In this document: one piece after another, positions 25,998 to 34,491 of the stretch | Numbering within the stretch: the stretch's first letter is position 1 | Layout of the letters: the number at the start of each line of letters is the position of its first letter | Assembly (NCBI RefSeq): GCF_042944905.1 | Contig: NZ_CP168496.1 | Location: 3,472,001-3,536,000, forward strand | DNA: 64,000 nucleotides | Direction of reading: 5' to 3' | Source: Psychrobacillus sp042944905 | Lineage (GTDB): Bacteria; Bacillota; Bacilli; Bacillales_A; Planococcaceae | Program-made: the position numbers and the translations under genes | The notes under the pieces: generated by a model | Told to the model about the DNA's origin: nothing | What the model saw: the letters and a program-made list of their open reading frames with translations, nothing else | The model's database searches: none

Positions 25998-26702
25998 TCA
26001 AATATCACATGTATCATCGGTACAAAGGTTAGCATCTTCTCCAAGAAGCTGGAGTTTCGGTGAAATGCCCTCTTCCTCTGCAATCTTATTCAATGCGCCA
26101 ACGAATGTTTCAGTAGGCTGTGCACCAGAAATTGCATACTTATCATTCAATACAAAAAATGGTACACCGCGTACGCCAATTTGCCCTGCCCTAGCGATAT
26201 CCGCTTGAACATCTGTCAAATAAGCATCTGAATTCAACACTTTTTCTGCTTCTTCTCTTGATAAAACAATTGATTCGATTAATTCAAGAAGCACTTCGTG
26301 TTTACCAATCTCTTTTGCTTCAATGAAATATGCATGCAGCATTAACTCATTTACTTCATTCGCTTTCCCTTGCTCAGATGCCCATTTTACAATTCGATGC
26401 GCATCCAACGTATTCGCAGGTTTCATAGCATCAAAATTGTATGCAAGACCAACTGTTTTAGCCTGTTCTGCAACCTGTGCAGTCATATTTTTTGCAGCTT
26501 CTAATGTAGATCCGTATTTTTCAGCAAGTACTTCATACATACTCTTCTCTGAAACTTTCGGTGTGTTTGGATCTAGTTGATAACTTTTAAATTCCACCTC
26601 AGCTTGATTTGCAAAACCTGTTTGCTCCAACGCTTCTTCTAATCTTCGTTTTCCTATATAACAAAAAGGACATACAAAATCTGACCATACTTCAATTTTC
26701 AT
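25998..26702 (-). CDS. DsbA-family oxidoreductase (FrnE-like)
   Basis: 234 residues from the ATG at 26702 (GAGGTG six bases before it; the GTG at 26711 is part of that ribosome site). A thioredoxin-fold domain carries the CPFC active site (FVCPFCYIGKRR, about 11-22), with a helical insertion and the cis-Pro loop GVRGVPFFVLND. An extra cysteine pair at the end (LCTDDTCDI) is unusual for a core DsbA and may interact with the active site (inference). It is cytoplasmic, as there is no signal peptide. FrnE-type proteins act as cytosolic disulfide isomerases. Confidence 0.9.
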   Translation of the reverse strand: MKIEVWSDFVCPFCYIGKRRLEEALEQTGFANQAEVEFKSYQLDPNTPKVSEKSMYEVLAEKYGSTLEAAKNMTAQVAEQAKTVGLAYNFDAMKPANTLDAHRIVKWASEQGKANEVNELMLHAYFIEAKEIGKHEVLLELIESIVLSREEAEKVLNSDAYLTDVQADIARAGQIGVRGVPFFVLNDKYAISGAQPTETFVGALNKIAEEEGISPKLQLLGEDANLCTDDTCDI

Positions 26703-26779
26703 GTTAATCACCTCTATTACATTGTAAAGATTTCCATGGAGTTCAACAATTTAAATGCTTATTGATGAATAAATATGGA

Positions 26780-26910
26780 TTTTCTGAGATATTCATGAGA
26801 TTTCCTGAGATTCAATCTGTGTTTTCTGAGATATCACCTGGATTTTCTGAGATACTCAGATATTTCCTGAGATTTGGCGCGTTTTCTAAGATACACGGAG
26901 ATTTTCTAAG
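26780..26910. repeat. Seven-unit degenerate array, about 21-bp period (core TTTYCTGAGAT)
   Basis: Cores begin at 26780, 26801, 26822, 26843, 26863, 26882 and 26902, so the steps are 21, 21, 21, 20, 19 and 20. The first five read TTTTCTGAGAT or TTTCCTGAGAT, and the last two TTTTCTAAG. The bases between cores differ from unit to unit. The array lies between the ppaC terminator and the start of the DsbA-type gene. Confidence 0.85.
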
Positions 26911-26911
26911 A

Positions 26912-26968
26912 AAAAAGGCTATCTCTAGATTGCTATGAATAAATAGCAACTTTTGAGATAGCCTTTTT
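26912..26968 (-). terminator. Terminator of ppaC, two-tier hairpin
   Basis: The outer stem AAAAAGGCTATCTC/GAGATAGCCTTTTT encloses an inner TTGCTAT/ATAGCAA hairpin. Confidence 0.85.
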
Positions 26969-26977
26969 CTATTTTTA

Positions 26978-27904
26978 TTATGCTAATGCTTCAGTTAATG
27001 CTGGGACTACTTGTTTTTTACGAGATACTACACCTTTAAGTAGGGCAGTATTATTATCGAATGTCACATTAAATGCAGCTTCTGCTTTTAGCGCTACTTT
27101 GCCAAGTGCTAGAGCTACTGAGTCATTGTTTAGAATATCTGTTACGACGAAGAAAAATAGATCCAATTCTTTTTCTTGAATTTCACGATTAATTAATTCT
27201 TCAAGTTCCTCTTGGCGACCCATTACGTCGTTTACGTCTACTGCGTTTACTTGTGCAATGACTACTTTGTATTCGCCCATGCCGAATTCTTTTGCATCTA
27301 GTGATAAAAGGTCCTCTAAGCTCTTATCGCTCAAATCTGCTCCTGCTTTTAGCATAGCTAGTCCATACTCTGCTGCGTTTACGCCTGCAATTTTTTCAAG
27401 TTCACGTGCAGCGGCAACGTCTTCTTCTGTACAAGTTGGTGATTTAAATAGTAAAGTATCCGATACAATTGCTGAAAGCATTAAGCCTGCAATATTTGCT
27501 GGAATTTGTACGCCTTTTTCTTTAAAGATTTTATTTAAAATAGTTGCTGTGCATCCAACTGGTTCTGCACGATAGTATAAAGGCTCAGCTGTTTCGAAGT
27601 TTGCAATACGATGATGGTCAATTACTTCCGTTACTTGCACTTCTTCGATGCCATCTGCGCTTTGTTGCTTTTCATTGTGATCAACTAAAATTACTTTTAT
27701 TGCTTCTTTTGCAACGTTTCCAACTAATCTTGGTGCTTCAAATCCGAATTTTTCTAATGCGAATTTTGTTTCATTATTTAATTCACCTAAACGAACTGCT
27801 TCAGCCTTTTCGCCAATTGCATTTTTTAAATGTGCATATACGATTGCTGATGTAATGGTGTCTGTGTCAGGGTTTTTATGTCCAAAAACTAATACTTTTT
27901 CCAT
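26978..27904 (-). CDS. ppaC: Manganese-dependent inorganic pyrophosphatase
   Basis: 308 residues of the family II (DHH/DHHA2) pyrophosphatase. Metal and catalytic motifs: VFGHKNPDTDTITSAI (about 6-21), the DHNE near 75, the DHH of VIDHHRIANF (about 96-105), and the C-terminal phosphate-binding VSRKKQVVP. It hydrolyses PPi to drive biosynthesis. The ATG has AGGAGGATT upstream. Unlike E. coli-type Ppa it needs Mn or Co. Confidence 0.96.
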   Translation of the reverse strand: MEKVLVFGHKNPDTDTITSAIVYAHLKNAIGEKAEAVRLGELNNETKFALEKFGFEAPRLVGNVAKEAIKVILVDHNEKQQSADGIEEVQVTEVIDHHRIANFETAEPLYYRAEPVGCTATILNKIFKEKGVQIPANIAGLMLSAIVSDTLLFKSPTCTEEDVAAARELEKIAGVNAAEYGLAMLKAGADLSDKSLEDLLSLDAKEFGMGEYKVVIAQVNAVDVNDVMGRQEELEELINREIQEKELDLFFFVVTDILNNDSVALALGKVALKAEAAFNVTFDNNTALLKGVVSRKKQVVPALTEALA

Positions 27905-27949
27905 GAATAATCCTCCTAAAAATCAATTGCCGAACTTATTTTATCATAC

Positions 27950-28393
27950 TTATCGTTGCTGATTGAAAAGTAAATTTGCTAATTGGGATTTTTGATGTAA
28001 AAAATCTGCAAGCGTATATTCATCTAACACATTTAAATAAGCTTTTAATGCTAACTGGAGTGCGCCCTTCAAACTGCAAGCAGGTGTAATGACACAAGTA
28101 TTGGTTTTGCAATCAAAACATTCTACTAAGTGAAAGTCGTCTTCTGTTAGTCTTACAACTTGTCCTATATTAATAGCTGCCGGCTCCATTGCTAAACGAA
28201 TGCCGCCACCTCTTCCTCGTATCGTTTCAATATAACCGAGTTTCCCTAATTCATGAGTTACTTTCATCAAATGATTTTTCGAAATATTATATGCATCTGA
28301 AATGGATTGAATCGTTGAAAGCTCGTTTTTTTCTTTTGTTCCCAGGTATATTAACACTCTCAATGAGAAATCTGTATACATAGTCAGTCTCAC
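27950..28393 (-). CDS. nsrR: Nitric-oxide-sensing repressor NsrR (Rrf2 family)
   Basis: 147 residues from the GTG at 28393, which gives the conserved start (V)RLTMYTDFSLRVLIYLG; the upstream in-frame ATGs would add 25 residues not found in the family. The winged helix is about 20-65 (SDAYNISKNHLMKVTHELGKLGYIET). Three cysteines ligate the 4Fe-4S cluster: ECFDCKTNTCVITPACSL, with the family positions in C-x7-C-x5-C. NO destroys the cluster and relieves repression. It is divergent from hmp, its classical target. Confidence 0.93.
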   Translation of the reverse strand: MRLTMYTDFSLRVLIYLGTKEKNELSTIQSISDAYNISKNHLMKVTHELGKLGYIETIRGRGGGIRLAMEPAAINIGQVVRLTEDDFHLVECFDCKTNTCVITPACSLKGALQLALKAYLNVLDEYTLADFLHQKSQLANLLFNQQR

Positions 28394-28480
28394 ACTGCCA
28401 CCGCCATTCTTCATTCCCATTATAACGATTATGGCAAAGTCGTGAAAGAAATGTGTCTGATTTATCAAAGCTTTATAAAG

Positions 28481-28523
28481 ATGTATTTTAAATATTGCTT
28501 TAAAGAAAATGAGGGAGTATTGT
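28481..28523 (+). promoter_or_regulatory. hmp promoter with NsrR-box-like site
   Basis: ATGTATTT-TAAATATTG (28481-28497) resembles the NsrR palindrome ATGTATTT-AAATACAT, with a weaker right arm. It overlaps a -35 TTGCTT (28495-28500), which is followed by 17 nt and a -10 TATTGT (28518-28523). NsrR binding would block RNA polymerase. Confidence 0.6.
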
Positions 28524-28567
28524 TGTATTCATAAACAACAAGAAAAAGAAATGGAAGTGTAAAGAGC

Positions 28568-29752
28568 ATGTTATCTCAAAAAACAATTGATATCGTAAAA
28601 TCAACAGCACCTGTATTAGAAGTTCACGGAGTTGCAATAACTTCAGCTTTTTATAAAAATTTGTTTAACGCACACCCAGAGCTATTAAATATTTTCAATC
28701 ATGCTAACCAAGCAAAAGGTCGCCAACAAACTGCTCTAGCAAACGCAGTATACGCAGCTGCAGTCCATATTGATAATTTAGCGGCAATTATTCCAGCGGT
28801 AAAACAAATTGGGCAAAAACATGTAAGCTTAGGTATTAAACCTGAACATTATCCAATTGTAGGTGAACATCTACTTGGCGCAATCAAAGAAGTATTAGGA
28901 GATGCAGCTACTGACGATATCATTAATGCTTGGGCTGAAGCATATGGAGTTATCGCAAATGCTTTTATCGGCATCGAAGAAGAAATGTATGTAGCAGCAG
29001 AGTCAAAAGAAGGCGGTTGGAGATTTTTTAAAGACTTCGTTATTGCAGATAAAGTAAAAGAAAGTGAAAACATTACTTCATTTTATTTAAAACCAGCAGA
29101 TGAATCAGCAGTACCTACTTATGAACCTGGTCAATTCATTACAATTCGTGTAAGCATTCCAGGGGAAAAATATTTATTAAACAGACAATATAGCTTATCG
29201 AAAGCAGCAGAGTCTGAAACATTTCGTATTTCAGTGAAAAAAGAAGATGAAAATAATCCAGAAGGAAAAGTTTCGGTTCATTTACACAATAACGTAAGTG
29301 TTGGTGATACAGTAGAACTTACTGCTCCAGCTGGGGAATTTGTTTTAGATCCAGAAAAAACAACTCCTGCTACTTTCTTGAGTGGTGGAGTTGGTATTAC
29401 ACCAATGATGAGTATGTTCGAAACAATTGCGAAAAACCAATCAAATCGTCCAGTATCCTTTATCTATAGTGCCCGTAATGAAAACCTCCATCCATTTGAT
29501 AAAGATATTCGTGCTTTAATGGAAGCAATGGATGATGCGAAATATGTGTCACTTTACTCTGATAGTGATGAATTCATTTCAAAAGACGTACTGAAAGATT
29601 ACGCACGCATAGATGGCGATGTATACGTATGTGGACCAGTTGGGTTTATGGAAGCAATGATTAATCATCTACTCGAACTTGGTTATTCAAATGAACAAAT
29701 TCACTATGAATTCTTCGGCCCGGCTCTTCAATTAGAATTAGTGGAAGCTTAA
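28568..29752 (+). CDS. hmp: Flavohemoglobin / nitric oxide dioxygenase Hmp
   Basis: 394 residues. The globin domain (1-140) has the proximal His in KQIGQKHVSLGIKPEHYPIV (about 85). The FAD domain (about 150-258) has RQYSLS, and the NAD domain (about 265-394) has LSGGVGITPMMSM and VYVCGPVGFMEAM. It oxidises NO to nitrate with O2 and NAD(P)H and is cytoplasmic. It is divergent from nsrR and monocistronic. The start ATG has GGAAG about 12 bases upstream, a rather long gap. Confidence 0.97.
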   Translation: MLSQKTIDIVKSTAPVLEVHGVAITSAFYKNLFNAHPELLNIFNHANQAKGRQQTALANAVYAAAVHIDNLAAIIPAVKQIGQKHVSLGIKPEHYPIVGEHLLGAIKEVLGDAATDDIINAWAEAYGVIANAFIGIEEEMYVAAESKEGGWRFFKDFVIADKVKESENITSFYLKPADESAVPTYEPGQFITIRVSIPGEKYLLNRQYSLSKAAESETFRISVKKEDENNPEGKVSVHLHNNVSVGDTVELTAPAGEFVLDPEKTTPATFLSGGVGITPMMSMFETIAKNQSNRPVSFIYSARNENLHPFDKDIRALMEAMDDAKYVSLYSDSDEFISKDVLKDYARIDGDVYVCGPVGFMEAMINHLLELGYSNEQIHYEFFGPALQLELVEA

Positions 29753-29767
29753 TATTAGTTAACTGTT

Positions 29768-29802
29768 AAAAAGTATTACTTCATTTTGGAGTAATACTTT
29801 TT
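29768..29802 (+). terminator. Terminator of hmp
   Basis: AAAAAGTATTACT pairs with AGTAATACTTTTT. Confidence 0.9.
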
Positions 29803-29910
29803 AATTACAGGAATTATTTAACGCAAAAATAAGCTTTTAGTAGTGTGCATATAAGTATTTGGTGCTATAATTATACTATAATTCTTGTAGATAAAGAAAA
29901 GAGTGAAATA

Positions 29911-30711
29911 ATGGCCAAACTTTTTGAGAGCAAATACATACCACTTGCAAACTTTTTCAAACAATCAACTAATAAAGAAATTACATTACAATATAGTGAA
30001 ATTGAAGCAGTCATTGGGCAAATATTGCCGAACGCTGCGTATTTAAGTAGCAGTTGGTGGAAAAAGACAAAGCCTCCTGCATTACATTATTTCGCCTGGA
30101 CAGATAATGGATACTCCGTAAAATCTGTAGAATTGGGAAAATCGGTTCTTTTTCATAGTAACGTTATAGACAAAGAAGAAAGACTCTTAGATGAAAATAA
30201 CCAACAGGATATTCTTATCATACGGGAAGCAGAATTAGAAGATGCGCGTTCATTCATTCGCTTACAGGAATCCATTTTCTCTGAAACAGACTTTATGTTG
30301 TATGGAAAATCAGACATACAAATGACTGTCCAAAGCATTCGAAAAGAAATGACTAATTGGAAAAATACATCCAATTCTATTTTACTTTTTGCAATCATGA
30401 ATGGACAATTTGCTGGGTATGTATTATTTACCGGTGGACCAGCTCCACGTGCATTGCATAGAGCATCTGTAGTTATTGGTGTAAAACAGGAATTCTCTCA
30501 AAAAGGGATCGCTTCTTCCCTTATGCATCATGGGGAAAAATGGGCAAAAGAGGTAGAAATTTCAAAGCTTGAGCTTTCTGTCATTAAAGAGAATACAAAT
30601 GCACAAAAGCTTTATAAAAAGCTTGGTTTCGATATTGAAGGCGACCGAAAAAATGCGTTAATCATTAATGGTCAATTTGTGGATGAGTTTTATATGGGGA
30701 AATTGATATAA
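29911..30711 (+). CDS. GNAT acetyltransferase with N-terminal DUF7662-like domain
   Basis: 266 residues from the ATG at 29911; an in-frame upstream ATG at 29845 would place the start within the promoter (TATAAT at 29865-29870). Residues about 8-80 form a small domain with YLSSSWWKKTKPPALHYFAWTDNGY, a pattern seen in proteins now grouped as DUF7662. Residues about 98-266 form a GNAT with VIGVKQEFSQKGIASSLMHHG (about 190-210) and NTNAQKLYKKLGF. The first domain probably helps choose the substrate or binds nucleic acid (inference). Confidence 0.8.
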   Translation: MAKLFESKYIPLANFFKQSTNKEITLQYSEIEAVIGQILPNAAYLSSSWWKKTKPPALHYFAWTDNGYSVKSVELGKSVLFHSNVIDKEERLLDENNQQDILIIREAELEDARSFIRLQESIFSETDFMLYGKSDIQMTVQSIRKEMTNWKNTSNSILLFAIMNGQFAGYVLFTGGPAPRALHRASVVIGVKQEFSQKGIASSLMHHGEKWAKEVEISKLELSVIKENTNAQKLYKKLGFDIEGDRKNALIINGQFVDEFYMGKLI

Positions 30712-30720
30712 CCAACTAGT

Positions 30721-30757
30721 AAAGACCGGCCAATATTATTTTGGTCGGTCTTTTTTT
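30721..30757 (+). terminator. Terminator of the DUF7662-GNAT gene
   Basis: AAAGACCG-g-CCAA pairs with TTGG-t-CGGTCTTT, and seven T follow. Confidence 0.9.
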
Positions 30758-30797
30758 GGTGAGTTTGCGATTAGCACGCTGATTCACCCATTACTCC

Positions 30798-31382
30798 CTA
30801 TCTCATTTTCGAAACATACGGATTGTCCGTTTCCCAAAATCTATATGGGTAGTGTACTGCTTCTCCGCTATTTTCGATCCCTATTCGAGGTCCAGTAGAA
30901 ATTGAATGTACTTCCACTCCTTCTGTTATGTACAGAGGCTCTTCCGTCCACTTTTTCCCGTAGTATTCCATCGTAATTCCTAATGCTTTTGTTAATTTGC
31001 CTGGGCCGTTTGTCCATTGTTTCATAGGTAAGTTATTACGGAATTCTTTCATTCGTTCGAAGCCTTCTATTGGTTCTACTGCTCGTATTAATATGGCATT
31101 CGGGATACCTTCCACTCCAGCTACAACGTTAATCAGCGTATGTGTATGCATTTGGTACGTATAAATAAGCCCAGGTTCTCCAAACATCACTTCTGTTCGT
31201 TTCGTCCTTCTGTTTCCGAAGCTATGGGCTGCTCGGTCTTCTGCTCCCATATACGCTTCTGTTTCTACAATTTTTCCTTTAAGCAGCTCACAATTATGCT
31301 CATGTACAATATATTTCCCTATTAAATTTCTTGCTAACTCTAATGTTGGTTGATGAAAAAATGTTGGATCTATTAATTCCAT
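30798..31382 (-). CDS. mpg: 3-methyladenine DNA glycosylase (AAG/MPG family)
   Basis: 194 residues, the standard size of bacterial AAG. It has the catalytic Glu region GKIVETEAYMGAEDRAAHS (about 37-55), NRRTKRTEVMFGEPGLIYTY, and the late NGPGKLTKALGI motif. It removes alkylated purines from DNA in base excision repair. The ATG has GAGG at seven bases. It is followed upstream (31439-31963) by a kinase-like gene on the same strand, 56 bp away. Confidence 0.94.
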   Translation of the reverse strand: MELIDPTFFHQPTLELARNLIGKYIVHEHNCELLKGKIVETEAYMGAEDRAAHSFGNRRTKRTEVMFGEPGLIYTYQMHTHTLINVVAGVEGIPNAILIRAVEPIEGFERMKEFRNNLPMKQWTNGPGKLTKALGITMEYYGKKWTEEPLYITEGVEVHSISTGPRIGIENSGEAVHYPYRFWETDNPYVSKMR

Positions 31383-31438
31383 TTATAAAACCTCATTTTC
31401 TTCGCTTCAAAGTTTGCCTGCCCATTTTGGAGAAATAC

Positions 31439-31963
31439 TTATTTACATGGAGCAGTTTCTAGAAAGGCTTTTACTTCTTTTGGATTTCGCAATATACAGA
31501 TATCCACATTCCTAGAATTTTTTAATACACTTAAAATGCCTGGACGTGCATCCCTTGGAAAACGCCAAACCCACTGGGCGAATTCTATATCTATTTTTTC
31601 TTCACACCCTGGAGCCATATCAGGGCGGGTTGTTCCTCGGTATTTCCATGCTCTCTTTAAAACTCGATACGTACATAGAAGTCTAGGGAAATCCAAGAAG
31701 ACAATTAAATCTGCATACTTCGCTCTTAATTCTAAAGTAGAGTCAAAATTACCATCAATAATCCATTCGTCGTCTTCTAATTTTCCTTTAATTTTCTCTC
31801 TAAATTCTGACTTCGGAGTTGGAACCCAACCTGCGTTCCAAAATAGTGCATCTAAATGGACTAGTGGTAATTGCCACTTCTTTGCAAGTTTTATTGATAA
31901 TGTCGATTTCCCTGCACCACTCGAGCCAATGATTAGGATTCTTTTATGTTTTAATTCTCCCAA
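31439..31963 (-). CDS. P-loop kinase-like protein (topology modulation protein/FlaR type)
   Basis: 174 residues. Walker A is GSSGAGKSTLSIKLAKKW (about 13-30). Lid-like arginines follow (RVLKRAWKYRGTTRPDM), as does the pattern WIIDGNFDSTLELRAKYAD (about 67-85), which is diagnostic for this adenylate-kinase-like family, often named topology modulation protein or FlaR. The actual substrate is not known. The start is TTG at 31963 with AAGGGGAG seven bases upstream. Confidence 0.85.
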   Translation of the reverse strand: MGELKHKRILIIGSSGAGKSTLSIKLAKKWQLPLVHLDALFWNAGWVPTPKSEFREKIKGKLEDDEWIIDGNFDSTLELRAKYADLIVFLDFPRLLCTYRVLKRAWKYRGTTRPDMAPGCEEKIDIEFAQWVWRFPRDARPGILSVLKNSRNVDICILRNPKEVKAFLETAPCK

Positions 31964-32023
31964 GTCCCCACTCCCCTTGTGTTACTATTTCTTCATTTTA
32001 CTATGTTTTAACTTCCAAACAAA

Positions 32024-32052
32024 ATGAAACCCGCTCCAATATAGAACGGGTT
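32024..32052 (-). terminator. Terminator of niaP
   Basis: AACCCG pairs with CGGGTT around a 13-nt loop; it is weak but well placed behind the niaP stop. Confidence 0.6.
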
Positions 32053-32058
32053 CATAAA

Positions 32059-33261
32059 TTAATCTAATTCAACTTGTTTTGTCTCAGTGCCAAGGAATAG
32101 AACTGCTAATACGCCAATGACGATGGCGATACAGAATATGCCGAAAATCCATCCGATTTCATATCCAGCAGTTACAAGAGACCCAACTAATAGAGGCCCT
32201 AAAATACCGCCTACACGGCCAACAGAAGCAGCCATTCCAGACCCTGTTGCTCGGATAACGGTTGGATACTGTTCCGGGGAATAAGCATATAAAGCTCCCC
32301 AAGCTCCTAGGTTAAAGAATGACAGGAACATACCAGAAACAATTAATGCTACGGTAGTATCAGCAGAACCAAATACAAATGCACTCGCTGCAGTTCCAAG
32401 TAAGTACGTAACTAATACAAATTTCCGACCAGCTTTTTCTATTAACCATGCTGCTGAGAAGTACCCAGGTAACTGTGCCAGTGTCATAATCAATACGTAT
32501 TCAAAGCTCTTTATCAAACTGAAACCTTTTATTACCATGACACTTGGTAACCACAAGAACATTCCATAATAAGAAAATACGACCGTAAACCAAACAATCC
32601 AGAGCATTAAAGTCCGTTTCGCATATTTCTCGGACCATACTTCTTTCATATTTTGCATAATCGTTCTAGATTGTGTTTTCTTCTCCGTAAAGCGAGGAGA
32701 ATCTGGTAATTTAATACGTAAATAGATGGCGTAAAATGCTGGTAATGCAGTAATTACTAAAGCAATTCTCCAACCGTAAGCTGGAATAATAAAGTAAGCA
32801 ATTAGGGCTGATATAAGCCAGCCAGCTGCCCAAAAACTTTCTAATAATACAACGACTCTGCCTCTTTCTTTTGCTTCCACACTTTCAGAAACTAGCGTAG
32901 ACGCAACAGGAAGTTCCCCACCAAGCCCCATTCCCACGAAGAATCGTAATATTAAAAATGCTACCAATGTAGTCGTCAGCGCGGATAATCCTCCTGCGAT
33001 AGAAAACAGCAGTAATGTTATCATAAAAATCTTTTTACGCCCTACTTTATCAGCAAAAACGCCAAAAACTAATGCGCCAACTGCCATCCCAATAGAGTTC
33101 ACGCTTCCGATCCATCCCATTTGCACTGGAGTTAAACCCCAATCTGCAGCCAGCGCTGCAATAATGAATGATAGAATTCCTACATCCATTGCATCGAACA
33201 TCCACGCTAGACCCGCAATTCCTAGTAATTTATTCTTTGATAACGAATTCTTTTTAAGCAT
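32059..33261 (-). CDS. niaP: Niacin transporter NiaP (MFS)
   Basis: 400 residues with 12 membrane spans. The sequence follows B. subtilis NiaP (formerly YceI) closely: GLAWMFDAMDVGILSFIIAAL (about 17-37), GADKVGRKK-type motif A, MGLGGELPVASTLVSE (about 110-125) and FSYYGMFLWLPSVMV. It imports nicotinate for NAD synthesis. The ATG has GGGGAAG upstream. The leader contains TGACAGATGTAAAGACA, loosely like a NiaR-regulated site, but that is only a suggestion. Confidence 0.9.
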   Translation of the reverse strand: MLKKNSLSKNKLLGIAGLAWMFDAMDVGILSFIIAALAADWGLTPVQMGWIGSVNSIGMAVGALVFGVFADKVGRKKIFMITLLLFSIAGGLSALTTTLVAFLILRFFVGMGLGGELPVASTLVSESVEAKERGRVVVLLESFWAAGWLISALIAYFIIPAYGWRIALVITALPAFYAIYLRIKLPDSPRFTEKKTQSRTIMQNMKEVWSEKYAKRTLMLWIVWFTVVFSYYGMFLWLPSVMVIKGFSLIKSFEYVLIMTLAQLPGYFSAAWLIEKAGRKFVLVTYLLGTAASAFVFGSADTTVALIVSGMFLSFFNLGAWGALYAYSPEQYPTVIRATGSGMAASVGRVGGILGPLLVGSLVTAGYEIGWIFGIFCIAIVIGVLAVLFLGTETKQVELD

Positions 33262-33350
33262 ATACTTCCCCTGTCTTTACATCTGTCATGCAATATCTTT
33301 ACATGAATAGTATACGCATCGAATCGTAAACTATCAATAGAAATTTAATC

Positions 33351-33379
33351 TTGTTTTTTATACTTTATTAAGGTAGAAT
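33351..33379 (+). promoter_or_regulatory. Promoter of thrCB
   Basis: -35 TTGTTT (33351-33356), 17 nt, -10 TAGAAT (33374-33379). I see no T-box or attenuator between it and thrC. Confidence 0.5.
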
Positions 33380-33435
33380 GTCCTTTATAGAAATACATAT
33401 GTTTATTCAAGAAGAACAGAGAGGCGGATATCATC

Positions 33436-34491
33436 ATGGCTTGGCAAGGTTTAATGGAAGAATATAAAGAATTTTTACCTATAACAGAAAAAACTCCTAA
33501 ATTATCATTACACGAGGGAAATACGCCTCTTATTAAACTAGATAACTTGTCAAAAGAACTAGGAATCGAACTTTATGGAAAAGTGGAAGGGGCAAATCCG
33601 ACTGGATCATTTAAGGATCGCGGGATGGTATTTGCTGTAGCTAAAGCAATGGAAGAAGGGAGCAAATGCGTTATTTGTGCTTCTACAGGAAACACTTCCG
33701 CTGCTGCTGCGGCATACGCTGCTCGGGCCGGGATAAAATCCATCGTAGTGATACCAAAAGGAAAAGTTGCGCTTGGTAAATTAGCCCAAGCTTGCATGTA
33801 TGGTGCTAAAATTATTGAGATTGATGGAAACTTTGACGATGCATTACAAATCGTTCGGAAAGTCAGCGAAACAACACCTGTTGCATTAGTTAACTCGGTC
33901 AATCCATACCGTCTAGAAGGACAAAAAACAGCTGCCTTTGAAATTGTAGATGCCCTAGGTTCTTCTCCTGATATTTTATGTATTCCAGTTGGTAATGCAG
34001 GAAATATAAGCGCCTATTGGAAAGGATTCAAAGAATATAATGAAGTAAAGCAATCTGGTTTACCGAAAATGTACGGGTTTGAAGCAGAAGGTTCAGCGGC
34101 AATCGTACAAGGTACACCAATTGCTAATCCAGAAACAATTGCAACAGCAATTCGAATCGGAAATCCTGCGAGTTGGTCATTAGCGGAAGCGGCTCGTGAC
34201 GAATCTGGTGGTATTATTGACTCTGTTACTGACGAAGAAATATTAAACGCATATCAGTTAATTGCTAGTCGTGAAGGTCTGTTTATAGAACCGGGTTCCG
34301 CAGCATCTTTAGCAGGGGTTATTAAATCTGTGAAAAGCGGAAAAATTCCTGCAGGAAGCAAAGTAGTAACAATTTTTACTGGTAACGGCTTAAAAGATCC
34401 AGATACCGCTATGCAAGTTTCTACAGTAGATTTAATATCTTTAAAAAATGATGAGGAAGAAATTCGACGATATATCGAGGAAGTACTATGA
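33436..34491 (+). CDS. thrC: Threonine synthase
   Basis: 351 residues, the short Gram-positive ThrC. The PLP lysine is in PTGSFKDRGM (about 55-64, Lys at about 60). The phosphate cradle is PVGNAGNISAYWKGF, and SFKDRG and STGNTSAAAAAYAARAG are also present. It converts O-phosphohomoserine to threonine. It is translationally coupled to thrB through an ATGA overlap. The usual first gene of the operon, hom, is absent upstream. Confidence 0.96.
   Translation: MAWQGLMEEYKEFLPITEKTPKLSLHEGNTPLIKLDNLSKELGIELYGKVEGANPTGSFKDRGMVFAVAKAMEEGSKCVICASTGNTSAAAAAYAARAGIKSIVVIPKGKVALGKLAQACMYGAKIIEIDGNFDDALQIVRKVSETTPVALVNSVNPYRLEGQKTAAFEIVDALGSSPDILCIPVGNAGNISAYWKGFKEYNEVKQSGLPKMYGFEAEGSAAIVQGTPIANPETIATAIRIGNPASWSLAEAARDESGGIIDSVTDEEILNAYQLIASREGLFIEPGSAASLAGVIKSVKSGKIPAGSKVVTIFTGNGLKDPDTAMQVSTVDLISLKNDEEEIRRYIEEVL

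Noticed and set aside
33262..33435. T-box or threonine attenuator before thrCB
   Set aside because: No specifier hairpin, T-box sequence or terminator could be found in the short leader.
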